A stretch of DNA of 39,191 nucleotides from an uncultured Bacteroides sp. Its GTDB lineage: Bacteria > Bacteroidota > Bacteroidia > Bacteroidales > Bacteroidaceae. A program made the position numbers and the translations under genes. Each line of letters begins with the position of its first letter. Positions within the stretch are counted from its first letter, which is position 1. The notes beneath the pieces are model-generated. The model saw only the letters and a program-made list of their open reading frames with translations. It was not told the origin of the DNA and searched no databases. This document shows positions 17,160-26,655 of this stretch, piece by piece. The stretch lies in assembly GCA_944322335.1 (NCBI GenBank), contig CALUOU010000015.1:1-39191 (forward strand), given 5' to 3'.

Positions 17160-17936
17160 TTATTTGGCAGCCGGAATGATGCCTCTTTTCGATTCGCGTA
17201 TGAAGCTGACGATGTAGTTGATTTCAGGCGTCATATCCATTTCATCTTCGATCTTCTTCAGGGCATCCGTGGTGTTCAGCCCGCTCTGATAGATGATGCG
17301 GTAGGCATTGTGGATGGCCTCGATGGTCTCGTTGGAGAAGTTGCGGCGGCGCAGTCCCACCAAGTTCAGTCCCGCATAACAGATGGGGTCACGTCCGGCA
17401 ATGATGTAGGGAGGAATGTCTTTGCTAAAGCGACACCCGCCTTGCACCATGCCATATCCGCCCACACGGCAAAACTGATGCATCAACACTGCCGCACTGA
17501 TGATGGAGTTGTCATCAATGACGATTTCTCCGGCCAGTTTGGTGGCATTGCCGATGATGCATCCGCTGCCTACAGTCGCATCATGAGCCACATGCACACC
17601 CTCCATCAGCAAGTTGTTGCTGCCCACGACGGTGCGGCCTTTGGCAGCCGTTCCACGGTTGATGGTCACGTTTTCGCGGATCAGGTTGTTGTCGCCGATC
17701 TCGGCTGTCGATTCTTCTCCCTTGAATTTCAAATCTTGCGGCACTGCCCCCAGTACGGCACCGGGGAAGATGGTGTTGCCGTTTCCGATACGGGTGCCAT
17801 ACATGATGTTGACGTGTGGCATGATTTTGTTGTTGTCGCCGATGATCACGTTTTTGTCAATGAACACAAAAGGACCGATCTCTACGTTTTCTCCGATCTT
17901 AGCATCGGGGTGAATATAGGCTAAAGGACTTATCAT
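17160..17936 (-). CDS. lpxA: UDP-N-acetylglucosamine acyltransferase
   Basis: This is the first step of lipid A synthesis: it transfers a 3-hydroxyacyl chain from ACP to UDP-GlcNAc. The 258 residues form a left-handed beta-helix of hexapeptide repeats (IGENVEIGPFVFIDKNVIIGDNN) with the catalytic segment HVAHDATVGS. A helical C-terminus follows (RRRNFSNETIEAIHNAYRII). It is in order lpxD, lpxC/fabZ, lpxA on the minus strand, 78 bases after lpxC/fabZ. ATG 17936 is used. Confidence 0.96.
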   Translation of the reverse strand: MISPLAYIHPDAKIGENVEIGPFVFIDKNVIIGDNNKIMPHVNIMYGTRIGNGNTIFPGAVLGAVPQDLKFKGEESTAEIGDNNLIRENVTINRGTAAKGRTVVGSNNLLMEGVHVAHDATVGSGCIIGNATKLAGEIVIDDNSIISAAVLMHQFCRVGGYGMVQGGCRFSKDIPPYIIAGRDPICYAGLNLVGLRRRNFSNETIEAIHNAYRIIYQSGLNTTDALKKIEDEMDMTPEINYIVSFIRESKRGIIPAAK

Positions 17937-18014
17937 GTTTTTAGTTTAGAGTATTAAGCGTGAAGAATGAGGAAGGACACCTTCCCCATTCTTCTGGGTT
18001 CATATTAATAATGT

Positions 18015-19400
18015 TTATTTGTTCTTGACAATTTGAGCCATGAATTCGGCTTCACACACCACCTTCTCGCCGACAAACACGTAACCTTTCATGGTGGAAA
18101 TGCCTCGGCGGATAGGGGCAAGCAGCTCAACTCTGAAGATAAGCGTGTCTCCCGGCACGACTTTCTGCCGGAACTTCACATTATCTATCTTCATGAAGTA
18201 AGTGGAGTACCGTTCAGGTTCGTCCACAGAGTTCAAGACCAGCAGACCGCCCGTCTGTGCCATGGCTTCCACTTGCAACACACCCGGCATGACCGGCTCT
18301 TGCGGGAAATGCCCCACGAAGAACGGTTCGTTGGAGGTGACGTTCTTGACACCCACAATGTAGTTGGCGCCGATTTCGATCACCTTGTCTACCAGTTGCA
18401 TGGGGTAACGGTGAGGCAGAAGTTCACGGATGCGGTTCACGTCCATGACAGGCTTGAGGTTGCAGTCATATGCCGGTGCCTGAATCTCGTGCAGGCGGAT
18501 TTCCTTGCGCATCTGGCGGGCAAACTTGTTGTTGATGGTGTGTCCCGGCCGGGTGGCGATGACGCGTCCCTTGATGGGCTTGCCGATGAGGGCCATGTCA
18601 CCAATGACATCCAACAGCTTATGGCGCGCACATTCGTTGGGCCAAACCAAAGGCTTGTGCATGATGTAGCCCAATTGTCTGGCGTCCATATGGGGCACAT
18701 CCATGACATCAGCCAGCTTGTCGAAATTCTCTTGCGACATTTCACGCTCATAAATCACAATGGCGTTGTCCAAGTCTCCACCCTTGATGAGACCGGCATG
18801 AAGCAACGGCTCAATCTCACGCACAAACACAAATGTGCGGCTGGCGGCGATTTCGTCTTTGAAGCGGCTCATGTCTTCCAAGGTGGCAAACTGGTTGGGG
18901 ATGATGGTGGAGTCGTATGAAATCAGCACGTTCAGACTGAAGTCCTCGTCCGGCAGCACAACGATGGAGGATCCCGTGTCTTCATCGCGGAATTCGATCT
19001 TGGATTTGATGATATAGAAGTCCTTCACGGCATTCTGTTCCTCGATGCCTACCCGCTCGATCTCGTTCACGTAGTATTGTGCACTTCCATCCAGAATGGG
19101 AAATTCGGGACCGTTGACTTCCATCAGGCAGTTGTCTATGCCTAAGGCGTAGAGAGCAGCCATAGCGTGCTCCACGGTGCTGACTTTCGCGCCGTTTTTG
19201 GAAAGCACGGTGCCGCGTGTGGTTTCAGTCACATTGTCGGCCACAGCATCGATAATGGGTTTTCCTTCCAAGTCGATGCGTTGAATCTTGTATCCATGAT
19301 TCTCAGGCGCAGGCTTAAAGGTGACGGTCAGTTCGAGTCCCGTATGCAGACCTTTTCCGCTGAGCGAGAAACTGTCTTTCAGAGTTTTTTGTTTCAACAT
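18015..19400 (-). CDS. lpxC/fabZ: bifunctional LpxC deacetylase / FabZ dehydratase
   Basis: This fusion, typical of Bacteroidetes, has 461 residues. LpxC (1 to about 310) removes the acetyl group from UDP-3-O-acyl-GlcNAc, the committed lipid A step. It shows SGKGLHTG, the zinc ligand region STVEHAMAALYALGIDN and NECARHKLLDVIGD. FabZ (about 317-461) dehydrates 3-hydroxyacyl-ACP. It shows IRELLPHRYPMQLVDKV and the catalytic segment VGHFPQEPVMPGVLQVEAMAQ, with the active-site His near residue 360. The gene starts 3 bases after lpxD ends, so translation is probably coupled. Confidence 0.96.
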   Translation of the reverse strand: MLKQKTLKDSFSLSGKGLHTGLELTVTFKPAPENHGYKIQRIDLEGKPIIDAVADNVTETTRGTVLSKNGAKVSTVEHAMAALYALGIDNCLMEVNGPEFPILDGSAQYYVNEIERVGIEEQNAVKDFYIIKSKIEFRDEDTGSSIVVLPDEDFSLNVLISYDSTIIPNQFATLEDMSRFKDEIAASRTFVFVREIEPLLHAGLIKGGDLDNAIVIYEREMSQENFDKLADVMDVPHMDARQLGYIMHKPLVWPNECARHKLLDVIGDMALIGKPIKGRVIATRPGHTINNKFARQMRKEIRLHEIQAPAYDCNLKPVMDVNRIRELLPHRYPMQLVDKVIEIGANYIVGVKNVTSNEPFFVGHFPQEPVMPGVLQVEAMAQTGGLLVLNSVDEPERYSTYFMKIDNVKFRQKVVPGDTLIFRVELLAPIRRGISTMKGYVFVGEKVVCEAEFMAQIVKNK

Positions 19401-19403
19401 TGG

Positions 19404-20444
19404 CTACTTATTTAATTGTTTCTTTAATTCGTCTAATTCCTTTCGCAGGGAGTTCAGCTCATGATACATGTCGGGCAAGCGACGGAAAACGGCTTGCGCC
19501 TTGAAATACGTCTTTTCTTCCATGGGCGGCGTGCCGATCAGTTTGCGGCCGTCCTTCACGTTTCCAGGTACGCCCGACTGTGCGCCAAAAGCCACTTGAT
19601 TGCCGATGTGGATGTGGCCGGCAATGCCCACCTGCCCGCCGAACATACACCATTCGCCCACTTTGGTCGAGCCGGCGATACCCACTTGAGCTGCCATGAC
19701 GGTGTGTGACCCGATCTCGTCATTGTGGGCTATCTGTACCAGATTGTCCACTTTCACGCCGCTATGCACAATGGTAGCCCCCATGGTGGCACGGTCAATG
19801 CAAGTATTGGCACCCACTTCTACATTGTCTTCCAAGATGGTAATGCCTATCTGGGGGATCTTTTCATATCCTTGGGGAGTAGGAGCGAAACCAAATCCGT
19901 CCGCTCCGATCACACAACCGGCATGCAGAGTACACCTGTTGCCCACCCGACAGTCGTGATAGATGGTGACATTGGCATACAGCGTGCAGTCGGCCCCCAC
20001 CCTGGCTCCGTCTTCGATGGTGACATGCGGATGGACGGCTGTACGGTCACCCACCTCAGCATTCTCACCCACGTAGGCAAAGGGGGCGATGTAGACATCC
20101 TGCCCGATCTTGGCAGTAGGGGCAATGTAGGCACGCGGGTCAATGCCGGTCTTTCGTGGCTTGCTCTGTTCGTAGAGGGTGAGCAGACGAGCCAGACTGT
20201 CATAGGCGTTGTCCACTTTGATAAGGGTGGCCTGTACAGGCTGTTCTGGTGTAAAATCTTTATTTACTAATACGATACTCGCTTTTGTATCGTATAGATA
20301 AGGGGTATATTTAGGGTTAGAGAGAAAAGAAATCGCGCCCGGCACACCTTCTTCGATTTTGGCGAACGTATGTACGGTAGCATTCTCGTCTCCAACAATT
20401 TCTCCTTGGAGGAATGTTGCTATTTGTTTGGCAGAAAACTCCAT
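19404..20444 (-). CDS. lpxD: UDP-3-O-(3-hydroxyacyl)glucosamine N-acyltransferase
   Basis: This is the third step of lipid A synthesis, adding the second 3-hydroxyacyl chain. It has 346 residues from ATG 20444 ([18 protein letters not shown]). The frame extends 18 codons upstream without homology. An N-terminal uridine-binding domain ([13 protein letters not shown]) is followed by hexapeptide repeats and the catalytic segment [12 protein letters not shown]-terminal helix follows ([21 protein letters not shown]). It is first of the three lpx genes; 154 bases separate it from the upstream HAD-DUF3667 gene, with no clear promoter motif. Confidence 0.96.
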   Translation of the reverse strand: MEFSAKQIATFLQGEIVGDENATVHTFAKIEEGVPGAISFLSNPKYTPYLYDTKASIVLVNKDFTPEQPVQATLIKVDNAYDSLARLLTLYEQSKPRKTGIDPRAYIAPTAKIGQDVYIAPFAYVGENAEVGDRTAVHPHVTIEDGARVGADCTLYANVTIYHDCRVGNRCTLHAGCVIGADGFGFAPTPQGYEKIPQIGITILEDNVEVGANTCIDRATMGATIVHSGVKVDNLVQIAHNDEIGSHTVMAAQVGIAGSTKVGEWCMFGGQVGIAGHIHIGNQVAFGAQSGVPGNVKDGRKLIGTPPMEEKTYFKAQAVFRRLPDMYHELNSLRKELDELKKQLNK

Positions 20445-20598
20445 GTCGTCTCGTTGTTTAGATGGTTTATAACCGCAAAGAACGGATTTTTTTTCCATAT
20501 AACCTTATACTTGCATGAATATTTTTGAAGCTTACGCCTAAAAAATGAAAATAATGCGGTCTGACACAAGAAGTATGGAACATAAACCGCCTTTTCCG

Positions 20599-22542
20599 CT
20601 ATCTGCCCACCAGCCACAAAATGAATACGGCAAAGAAAGCCAGCAGGATGATAATCAGCAGGCAATAGGCAAACATCGCCACCGTTCTCCAGAAGCTCCG
20701 CAGCCAAGTGCAGAGGTAAAGCTGCCGATAGTCCCACCAAAACAGAATGAAGATCAGCCACCAAGGCACTTCATACAGGTCTTCGGTGTGTGCGTCGCCT
20801 AAAAGCAGAACAGAAAAGATGCTGATCACGAGGATTTGGGCGGCAATGTAGGCTTGGATGAAAAAATGCTCCATCAGGTTATAAGGCATATGCCCAGCCT
20901 GAGCCGTATGCCGACGGAAAGCCCAGGAGGTGGCGACGGCCAAAAGAGGCAGCGTCAGCAGGATGTGCAAAGCCTTGTTGCCATGCCCCCATTGTTTCAG
21001 CAGGTTCCACACATGCTGCAGGAAAGGCACTTGGCTTGTCCAATGGCTGATGCGCCGGCTGGCTGTCTGGATGTAGCCGCTGTATTGGGAGTCAGTTGTC
21101 AGTTCGGGTGTGCCTTCTACGGAATCTCTGGCCATTTGCTGGTGCAATTGTTGTTGCAGAGTGTTCAGCGTAAGCCCAACGCTCTCCTTTGCGATGGGGG
21201 TGAGTTCTGGATCGGCCATTTTTTCTTCCAGAACGGCGATGCCTTGACGCAGCTCCTCTTGCTTGGTGAGGGGCGTTTGTACGGCGGTGTCTTCTTTCCG
21301 TTTTTCTTGGAGTCCGGGCGCAATCAGCTGGGCAGTCAAGATATAGAAAGCTGTCATGAGAAAAACCATGACCAGAGGTGGAGTGTAATGGATGCGCCGT
21401 CCTTGGATGAAATCGCGCATCAGATGTCCGGGACGATAAGTCAGTTCCATCAAGGTACGGGCAAACCGGCCGTCCACGCGGAAGATGGTGCGCAAGATGC
21501 TGCCGGGCGCGTCTTTCAGCCGGTAGCGCAGAGTATGCCTCCCTTGTCCGCAACGCGGACAGAAATTGCCAATGAAAGTATATCCGCAATTGCGGCAAGT
21601 GCAGGATTCGGGATTAAGCAGAGGAGTTTCTTTGCCGCGTATCTGCCGGATGTGGAAAGCCCGACGGCGCACAGTGAGCGGATGCAGCAGCTGCCGCAAA
21701 GCAGCTTCCCACTCTGGAGGAAGGATGCGCCGCTTGTGCATGATGCTGCTGAGACTGAGCGCAAAAATCAGAAAGAAAAGCCACCAGTCTTCTTCCAGGA
21801 AAGTTTCATTCGACTCCCAAAGCAGCCACCCCCATAACAGCAGCCAGCCTGCCTGAAAGGGATTGATGAACTTTTTCTGTCCCGATGGCGCAGGGGGCGT
21901 GTCTGTTTTCAGCAGCTCCTCCAGCGATGCCATGATCAGCCGGTGCGGATAAGCGGACAATTCTTCGGCAGTGGTCACTCCGTGAGTTACGCCCGCGAAA
22001 TCCACATTGGCGGCCTCCGCCGTCTGCGCGTCCACAATGCTGTCGCCTATATAGAGGGTGCGGATCTTGTCGGCCTGCAGCTCGCGGATGGCCAGCAACA
22101 GTCCTTCGGGCGAAGGCTTGGCCACCTTCACATCCTCCCCGCCTACAATGATGTCGAAAAATCCCTCTGGGAAGTGTTGGCACACCAATTCATTGATGCG
22201 GTAGCGGTATTTGGTGGAGATGATACCCACTTTTGCTCCTGTCTCTTTCAGAGCGGTGAGCACTTGCTTGGTTTCAGGGAAAAAACGGGTGTTGGCCGTC
22301 ATGTGGATGTCAGCTTCCCGCGTGTATTCTTGTTTATAAACAGCCAAGGTTTCCGCGTCGGTCACTCCGGTCAGAATAGAAAATGACTCCTCCAAAGTTT
22401 TGCCAATGGTGTGCTTAATGGATTCTTCTGTCACTTCGGCATAGCCATGCCTGTTTAAGACATTCCGGAAACAGGTGACAATGCCGCGCGAGGAATCGGC
22501 CAAGGTATAGTCAAAATCAAACAGGTAGGTAGTATAATTCAT
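20599..22542 (-). CDS. HAD hydrolase fused to a DUF3667 membrane domain
   Basis: This 647-residue protein combines two parts. Residues 1 to about 215 are a HAD phosphatase of the phosphoglycolate phosphatase type: nucleophile loop LFDFDYTLADSS, then GIISTKYR, KPSPEG and YIGDSIVDAQTA. After a linker with two short hydrophobic helices comes a CRNCGYTFIGNFCPRCGQ zinc-ribbon-like segment and a DUF3667-type region (RTIFRVDGRFARTLMELTYRPGHLMRDFIQGRR). Several membrane helices run to the C-terminus. I chose ATG 22542 (MNYTTYLFDFD); 30 upstream codons lack homology. Each half occurs as a separate protein family; the fusion is unusual. The substrate is unknown. Confidence 0.82.
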   Translation of the reverse strand: MNYTTYLFDFDYTLADSSRGIVTCFRNVLNRHGYAEVTEESIKHTIGKTLEESFSILTGVTDAETLAVYKQEYTREADIHMTANTRFFPETKQVLTALKETGAKVGIISTKYRYRINELVCQHFPEGFFDIIVGGEDVKVAKPSPEGLLLAIRELQADKIRTLYIGDSIVDAQTAEAANVDFAGVTHGVTTAEELSAYPHRLIMASLEELLKTDTPPAPSGQKKFINPFQAGWLLLWGWLLWESNETFLEEDWWLFFLIFALSLSSIMHKRRILPPEWEAALRQLLHPLTVRRRAFHIRQIRGKETPLLNPESCTCRNCGYTFIGNFCPRCGQGRHTLRYRLKDAPGSILRTIFRVDGRFARTLMELTYRPGHLMRDFIQGRRIHYTPPLVMVFLMTAFYILTAQLIAPGLQEKRKEDTAVQTPLTKQEELRQGIAVLEEKMADPELTPIAKESVGLTLNTLQQQLHQQMARDSVEGTPELTTDSQYSGYIQTASRRISHWTSQVPFLQHVWNLLKQWGHGNKALHILLTLPLLAVATSWAFRRHTAQAGHMPYNLMEHFFIQAYIAAQILVISIFSVLLLGDAHTEDLYEVPWWLIFILFWWDYRQLYLCTWLRSFWRTVAMFAYCLLIIILLAFFAVFILWLVGR

Positions 22543-22562
22543 GCCTTTTGTGTTTTTGGCGG

Positions 22563-22570
22563 CAAAGGTA
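22563..22570 (-). promoter_or_regulatory. -7 element upstream of the HAD-DUF3667 gene
   Basis: Minus-strand TACCTTTG, an exact TAnnTTTG match, lies 20 bases before the chosen start and after the MATE stop. It supports ATG 22542. No -33 TTTG is seen. Confidence 0.5.
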
Positions 22571-22603
22571 CAAATTTTCCTCCAACGATTCATCTTGTAT
22601 GGC

Positions 22604-23929
22604 TCATTCGCCGTTCGGAAGCTGCAAGACATTATTCCGCCATGCCCGATAGGCCAAGCCAGTCTGCACGGTTCCTCTCACAAACAAGTAACACAGGAAA
22701 GCAAGCCACAGAGCATGGTTTCCCCAGAGCGGCCGAAAGCCGTAGTAAAGGAGAAAAAACAGCCCGGCGGCCACAGCCATGGAGAGCAGCATTCCCCGTG
22801 TGGCAGTGGCTCCGATGAACACACCGTCCCAAATGAAAGCCGCCATGCCCGCCATGGGAATAGCCAACGCCCACCAGACATATTCGTCTGACGCGGCAAT
22901 CACTTCGCGGTTATCGGTCAGCAATCCCAGAAAAGCATGTCCGCCGACAGCATAGGTCAGGGTGAAGAGCAAAGCCATGACAGCTCCCCAAAGGAAGAGC
23001 CGCCGCACAGTGTCGCTCAGGGCCTGCCGGTTGTGTGCGCCGATATAGCGTCCGCTCAGGGCTTCGCCCGCATAGGCAAAGCCGTCCATCACGTAAGAAT
23101 ATAAGGTAAACAGCTGCATCAGCAGGGTGTTGACAGCCAGTACCACTTCTCCTTGAGAAGCGCCTGCCGACGTAAAAAACAAAGTCACTGCCACCAGACA
23201 GAGCGTGCGCAGAAAGATGTCTCGGTTGACCTGGAAAAAACGGCACATGGCTTCCCGCCTCCAGACACCTGCCCAACGGATGTGTTTCCGCAATCGTCCG
23301 TAGAAGCGCAGCCACAAGCAAATACCCATGAGGAAACCCGCATACTGAGCCACTAAGGTGCCCAACGCCACCCCCTCCACCTTCATGCCGCCCAGCACCA
23401 CGAGGCTCAGGCTGGCGGCTATGTTTACCACGTTCTGTGTCATAGCGATGTACATGGGGATGCGTGAGTTTTGCATGCCGATATACCAGCCCGTCAGTCC
23501 GTATAGCCCCAACATGGCCGGCGCTCCCCATATGCAGATGTGGAAATAGGTCGAGGCCAGTCTTCCCACTTCCTCGCCAGGCTGGATCAGCAGAAAAGCC
23601 AGCTTACGGATGGGGATTTGCAAGGCCACCAGGCAAACCGATGCCATCAGCCCGATGCCGACAGCTCTCAGCAGCAGGCGCGTCACTTCCGGCAGGTCGC
23701 GACGGCCTAAGGCTTGTGAGGTCATGCCGCTGGTGCCCATCCGCAGAAAACCGAAAATCCAATAGATAATGTTGAACAGCAAGCCGCCTACGGCAATGGC
23801 ACCGATATAGGCTGCCGCTCCCAAATGTCCCACGATGGTCACATCCACCAGCCCCAGCAGGGGGACAGTGATGTTGGACACGATGGATGGCAGAGCGATG
23901 TGCAAGATCTGTTTATCTCTGAAATGCAT
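22604..23929 (-). CDS. MATE family efflux transporter (DinF-like)
   Basis: This inner-membrane antiporter expels small organic cations, drugs or metabolites using a sodium or proton gradient. It has about 441 residues from ATG 23929 (MHFRDKQILHIALPSIVSN). The frame starts 19 codons earlier at a TTG overlapping the xseA stop, which is possible but less likely. About 12 membrane segments are visible. PSIVSNITVPLLGLVDVTIVGHLG is the typical first MATE repeat, and GFAYAGEALSGRYIGAHN is typical of the DinF/NorM second half. The substrate cannot be told. It lies between xseA and the HAD gene. Confidence 0.88.
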   Translation of the reverse strand: MHFRDKQILHIALPSIVSNITVPLLGLVDVTIVGHLGAAAYIGAIAVGGLLFNIIYWIFGFLRMGTSGMTSQALGRRDLPEVTRLLLRAVGIGLMASVCLVALQIPIRKLAFLLIQPGEEVGRLASTYFHICIWGAPAMLGLYGLTGWYIGMQNSRIPMYIAMTQNVVNIAASLSLVVLGGMKVEGVALGTLVAQYAGFLMGICLWLRFYGRLRKHIRWAGVWRREAMCRFFQVNRDIFLRTLCLVAVTLFFTSAGASQGEVVLAVNTLLMQLFTLYSYVMDGFAYAGEALSGRYIGAHNRQALSDTVRRLFLWGAVMALLFTLTYAVGGHAFLGLLTDNREVIAASDEYVWWALAIPMAGMAAFIWDGVFIGATATRGMLLSMAVAAGLFFLLYYGFRPLWGNHALWLAFLCYLFVRGTVQTGLAYRAWRNNVLQLPNGE

Positions 23930-23982
23930 TTTTTTGCGGTTTGTGATGAACGGGCAAGCAGTGCCCGGCATTCGGTTATCCT

Positions 23983-25215
23983 TCAAATTGATACTGTAGA
24001 GCGGACCGTGCCTTGGTGCAGACGGGTCTCCAGAAGGTCACCGGACTGCAGGCCGGAGGCGGACTTCACCGGTTTTCCGTCTTTCAGAGTGATACTGTAG
24101 CCACGAGCCAGCAGCTTGTCGGGCGAGGCATCGGACACCTTTTGCCGCAACAGATCCAATTGATGACGGGCGCGGATCAGACGGTTGGCGGCAGCGTTGG
24201 AAAGATCTTTTTCACAGGTGGCCAATGCCATACGGGCGGCGGAGAGGCGGCGATAGGCAACGGAAGGGATGCGGACAGTCAGCTGTTCCAACCGGCGGCG
24301 TTGCCGATCGATGGCTGCCAAGGCTCCTGTCCGCAGCTGTTCGGCCAGTTGCTGCAGTTGGGCGGCTGCCTGCCCCATGCGGTCTATCAGGTATTCGGCA
24401 GCGGCTGTAGGAGTCTTCACGCGGACATGAGCCACCGAGTCCAGCACCGTGTCATCCCGCTCATGACCGATGCCGGTAATGACGGGCAACGGAAACTGCG
24501 CACAGGCAGCAGCAAGCAGGTAAGAGTCGAAACCGGACAAGTCGGACGTGGCACCGCCGCCCCGGATGATGACCACCACGTCAAATTCGTCCTGCCGCTC
24601 ATGGATCTGATCCAATGCTGCCAGAATGGAATCTTCCATCCGCTCGCCTTGCATCATGGCCGGAAACAGCTCCACCCGGAAAAAGAAGCCGGCGGAATTG
24701 TGATGCAACTGATGGCAGAAATCCCCATACCCGGCAGCCGTGGCCGACGAGATGACCGCCACCCGCTGTGGCAACAGAGGCATTTCCAATTCTTTGTTCA
24801 ACGTGAGAACACCTTCTTCAGCCAGCTGTTGCAGGATTTCCCGCCGACGGCGCGCCATGTCGCCCAAGGTGTAGGTAGGATCGATGTCCTGCACCACCAG
24901 ACTGTAACCATACAGCTGATGGAAACTGACACTGACTTCCACCATCACTTTGATGCCTGCCACAAAAGCTTGCCCGGTGGCTTCTTCAAAATAGGGACGC
25001 AGCAACCGGAACACATTGCTCCAGATGGCTCCTCTGGCCTTGGCCACCAGATTGTTCGTACGCAGGTCTTTTTGCACAAATTCCACATAGCAGTGCCCTG
25101 AGCTGTTGACATGCACTTCGCTCAGTTCGGCCTGCACCCAGAAAGTGTCCGGCAGGCATTGTTCGATGCTGCGGCGCACCAAGGTATTCAAATCAAGAAG
25201 CGAGAGAGGAGACAA
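23983..25215 (-). CDS. xseA: exodeoxyribonuclease VII large subunit
   Basis: This is the catalytic and DNA-binding large subunit of the single-strand exonuclease VII. The 410 residues start with the OB-fold (LSLLDLNTLVRRSIEQCLPDTFWVQAELSEV). Then come the catalytic core (VAVISSATAAGYGDFCHQL, DVVVIIRGGGATSDLSGFD, VITGIGHERDDTVLDSVAHVRVKTPTAAAEYL) and a coiled-coil stalk. The C-terminal segment is LLARGYSITLKDGKPV. The start is a TTG at 25215: an in-frame TAA lies six codons upstream and the N-terminus fits the family from here. The small subunit xseB does not directly follow. Confidence 0.93.
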   Translation of the reverse strand: MSPLSLLDLNTLVRRSIEQCLPDTFWVQAELSEVHVNSSGHCYVEFVQKDLRTNNLVAKARGAIWSNVFRLLRPYFEEATGQAFVAGIKVMVEVSVSFHQLYGYSLVVQDIDPTYTLGDMARRRREILQQLAEEGVLTLNKELEMPLLPQRVAVISSATAAGYGDFCHQLHHNSAGFFFRVELFPAMMQGERMEDSILAALDQIHERQDEFDVVVIIRGGGATSDLSGFDSYLLAAACAQFPLPVITGIGHERDDTVLDSVAHVRVKTPTAAAEYLIDRMGQAAAQLQQLAEQLRTGALAAIDRQRRRLEQLTVRIPSVAYRRLSAARMALATCEKDLSNAAANRLIRARHQLDLLRQKVSDASPDKLLARGYSITLKDGKPVKSASGLQSGDLLETRLHQGTVRSTVSI

Positions 25216-25223
25216 AATAGCGA

Positions 25224-25251
25224 TTAGTGATTAATGGTTAGTGATTAATGG
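25224..25251. repeat. tandem 14-bp repeat at the S8 protease stop codon
   Basis: TTAGTGATTAATGG occurs twice in direct succession (25224-25237 and 25238-25251). On the minus strand the first copy encodes the last residues and stop codon of the protease. The second copy supplies the in-frame stop before xseA. Confidence 0.8.
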
Positions 25252-26608
25252 GAGTATCCTTCATCTGGAAGGCTTTCCACATGTCGGGCACACCGTAGCC
25301 GTAAATGTTGTCGGGATAGGCGGCACGGTCTCCGCAGCGGCGCACCAGCTCGATCAGCTGTTTGGCGGTCAGTTGCGGACAAGCTTGCCACAGACAGGTC
25401 ACCATGCCACACATAATGGGAGAGGCGAACGAGGTGCCGTTGGCTTTTCCTTGATTGCCATTAGTGTCCATCACATCAGATCCCAGTCCTACAGCCACTA
25501 CATCCGGCTTGATGCGCCCGTCGGCCGTATTGCCTACGGAAGAGAACGGAGCCAGCTCGGCATTCCGGTCTACAGCCCCCACGGTCAGAACATTTTCCGC
25601 ATCTCCCGGAGGGGTGATCTTTTTCCAGGAACTCATGCCCGAATTGCCTGCGCTGCACACCAGCACCATGCCTTTGTCCGCAATGTGCGAGGCTTCGCGC
25701 GACATCAGTGCGTGACGGCCGTTCAAGTCGCGAAGACGGTAGTTTTTTGAAGGATCGTCAAACGTGAAATAGCCTAAGGACGTGTTGATGACATCTACTC
25801 CCACGCTGTCGGCAAACTCCACAGCCGCCGCCCAATAGTCTTGCTCCACCAGTTGTTCCGAATACTCATCCTCACTTCTCAGCAGCCAAAAAGAGGCTTC
25901 GGGAGCTGTGCCAACCATGATGTTCGGACGGTTCATGCCGATGCAGGAGAGCACCATCATACCGTGACTGCTTTCGCCATAGATGTCTGTCCCGTCCGGC
26001 CCCACAAAGTCTTTGGTGCCCAAGACGCGGATGTTGCGCATGGCTTCCATCTTGTCGGCATTGTGGAAGCCTGCGTCAATGATAGCGATGGTCTTCCCTT
26101 CTCCCCGGAATCCGGCCTCATGCAGCTTCTGTCCGTTGCTCAACTGGATCTGAGCCGTGGCGACACCATAGAGACTGTCGGGATGCACGGTGAGCCGGTT
26201 TTCCAACGAATCGCGTTCGGGCACTTTCGCTTTCCGGCGCGGAGCTGTCCAGACCTTCTCCGTGGAGCGCACAAAAGGCAAAGCGGCGATGCGGTCTATC
26301 GAGGTGGTATCGTTGCACGACACTGTCACAAAGTTTTCCCACTTGCCGGTCACGACAATACGCACCCCCTGTTTGCGGATTTCGTCCAGATACTTGCCGC
26401 ATACGGGCAGATCGGTGGAATCTACGGGCAAGTGCTGCCTCTGTCGCCGTTCGAGCGCCTTTTGTGACAAGAACGCTTCCGGATGCTCCAATGAATAGGT
26501 TGTGGCAGCCTTGTCTTTCAGGAGAATGCGATACTTCAACGTGTCCTGCTGAGCCGATGCTCCCACCAGCGACAGGACAAACGCGGTCAATACGATTAAT
26601 CTTTTCAT
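25238..26608 (-). CDS. secreted S8 family subtilisin-like serine protease
   Basis: This exported 456-residue peptidase has a signal peptide (KRLIVLTAFVLSLVGASAQ) and a propeptide-like region to about residue 150. The S8 core has the catalytic triad in AIIDAGF (Asp), ESSHGMMVLS (His) and NGTSFASPIM (Ser). The oxyanion-hole region VLVCSAGNSG is also present. No C-terminal secretion domain is seen. It follows mnmA by 47 bases and precedes xseA by 22 bases. The substrate is unknown. Confidence 0.9.
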   Translation of the reverse strand: MKRLIVLTAFVLSLVGASAQQDTLKYRILLKDKAATTYSLEHPEAFLSQKALERRQRQHLPVDSTDLPVCGKYLDEIRKQGVRIVVTGKWENFVTVSCNDTTSIDRIAALPFVRSTEKVWTAPRRKAKVPERDSLENRLTVHPDSLYGVATAQIQLSNGQKLHEAGFRGEGKTIAIIDAGFHNADKMEAMRNIRVLGTKDFVGPDGTDIYGESSHGMMVLSCIGMNRPNIMVGTAPEASFWLLRSEDEYSEQLVEQDYWAAAVEFADSVGVDVINTSLGYFTFDDPSKNYRLRDLNGRHALMSREASHIADKGMVLVCSAGNSGMSSWKKITPPGDAENVLTVGAVDRNAELAPFSSVGNTADGRIKPDVVAVGLGSDVMDTNGNQGKANGTSFASPIMCGMVTCLWQACPQLTAKQLIELVRRCGDRAAYPDNIYGYGVPDMWKAFQMKDTPINH

Positions 26609-26655
26609 TGTAATCTTTTTCTCTTTTTGGTTTCAAGTTCCTTTGTCTTTCTTTC

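Noticed and set aside
25224-25251. 14-bp tandem repeat as a possible mobile-element footprint
   Set aside because: No element, terminal inverted repeat or integrase accompanies it. A simple slippage duplication at the gene end explains it.
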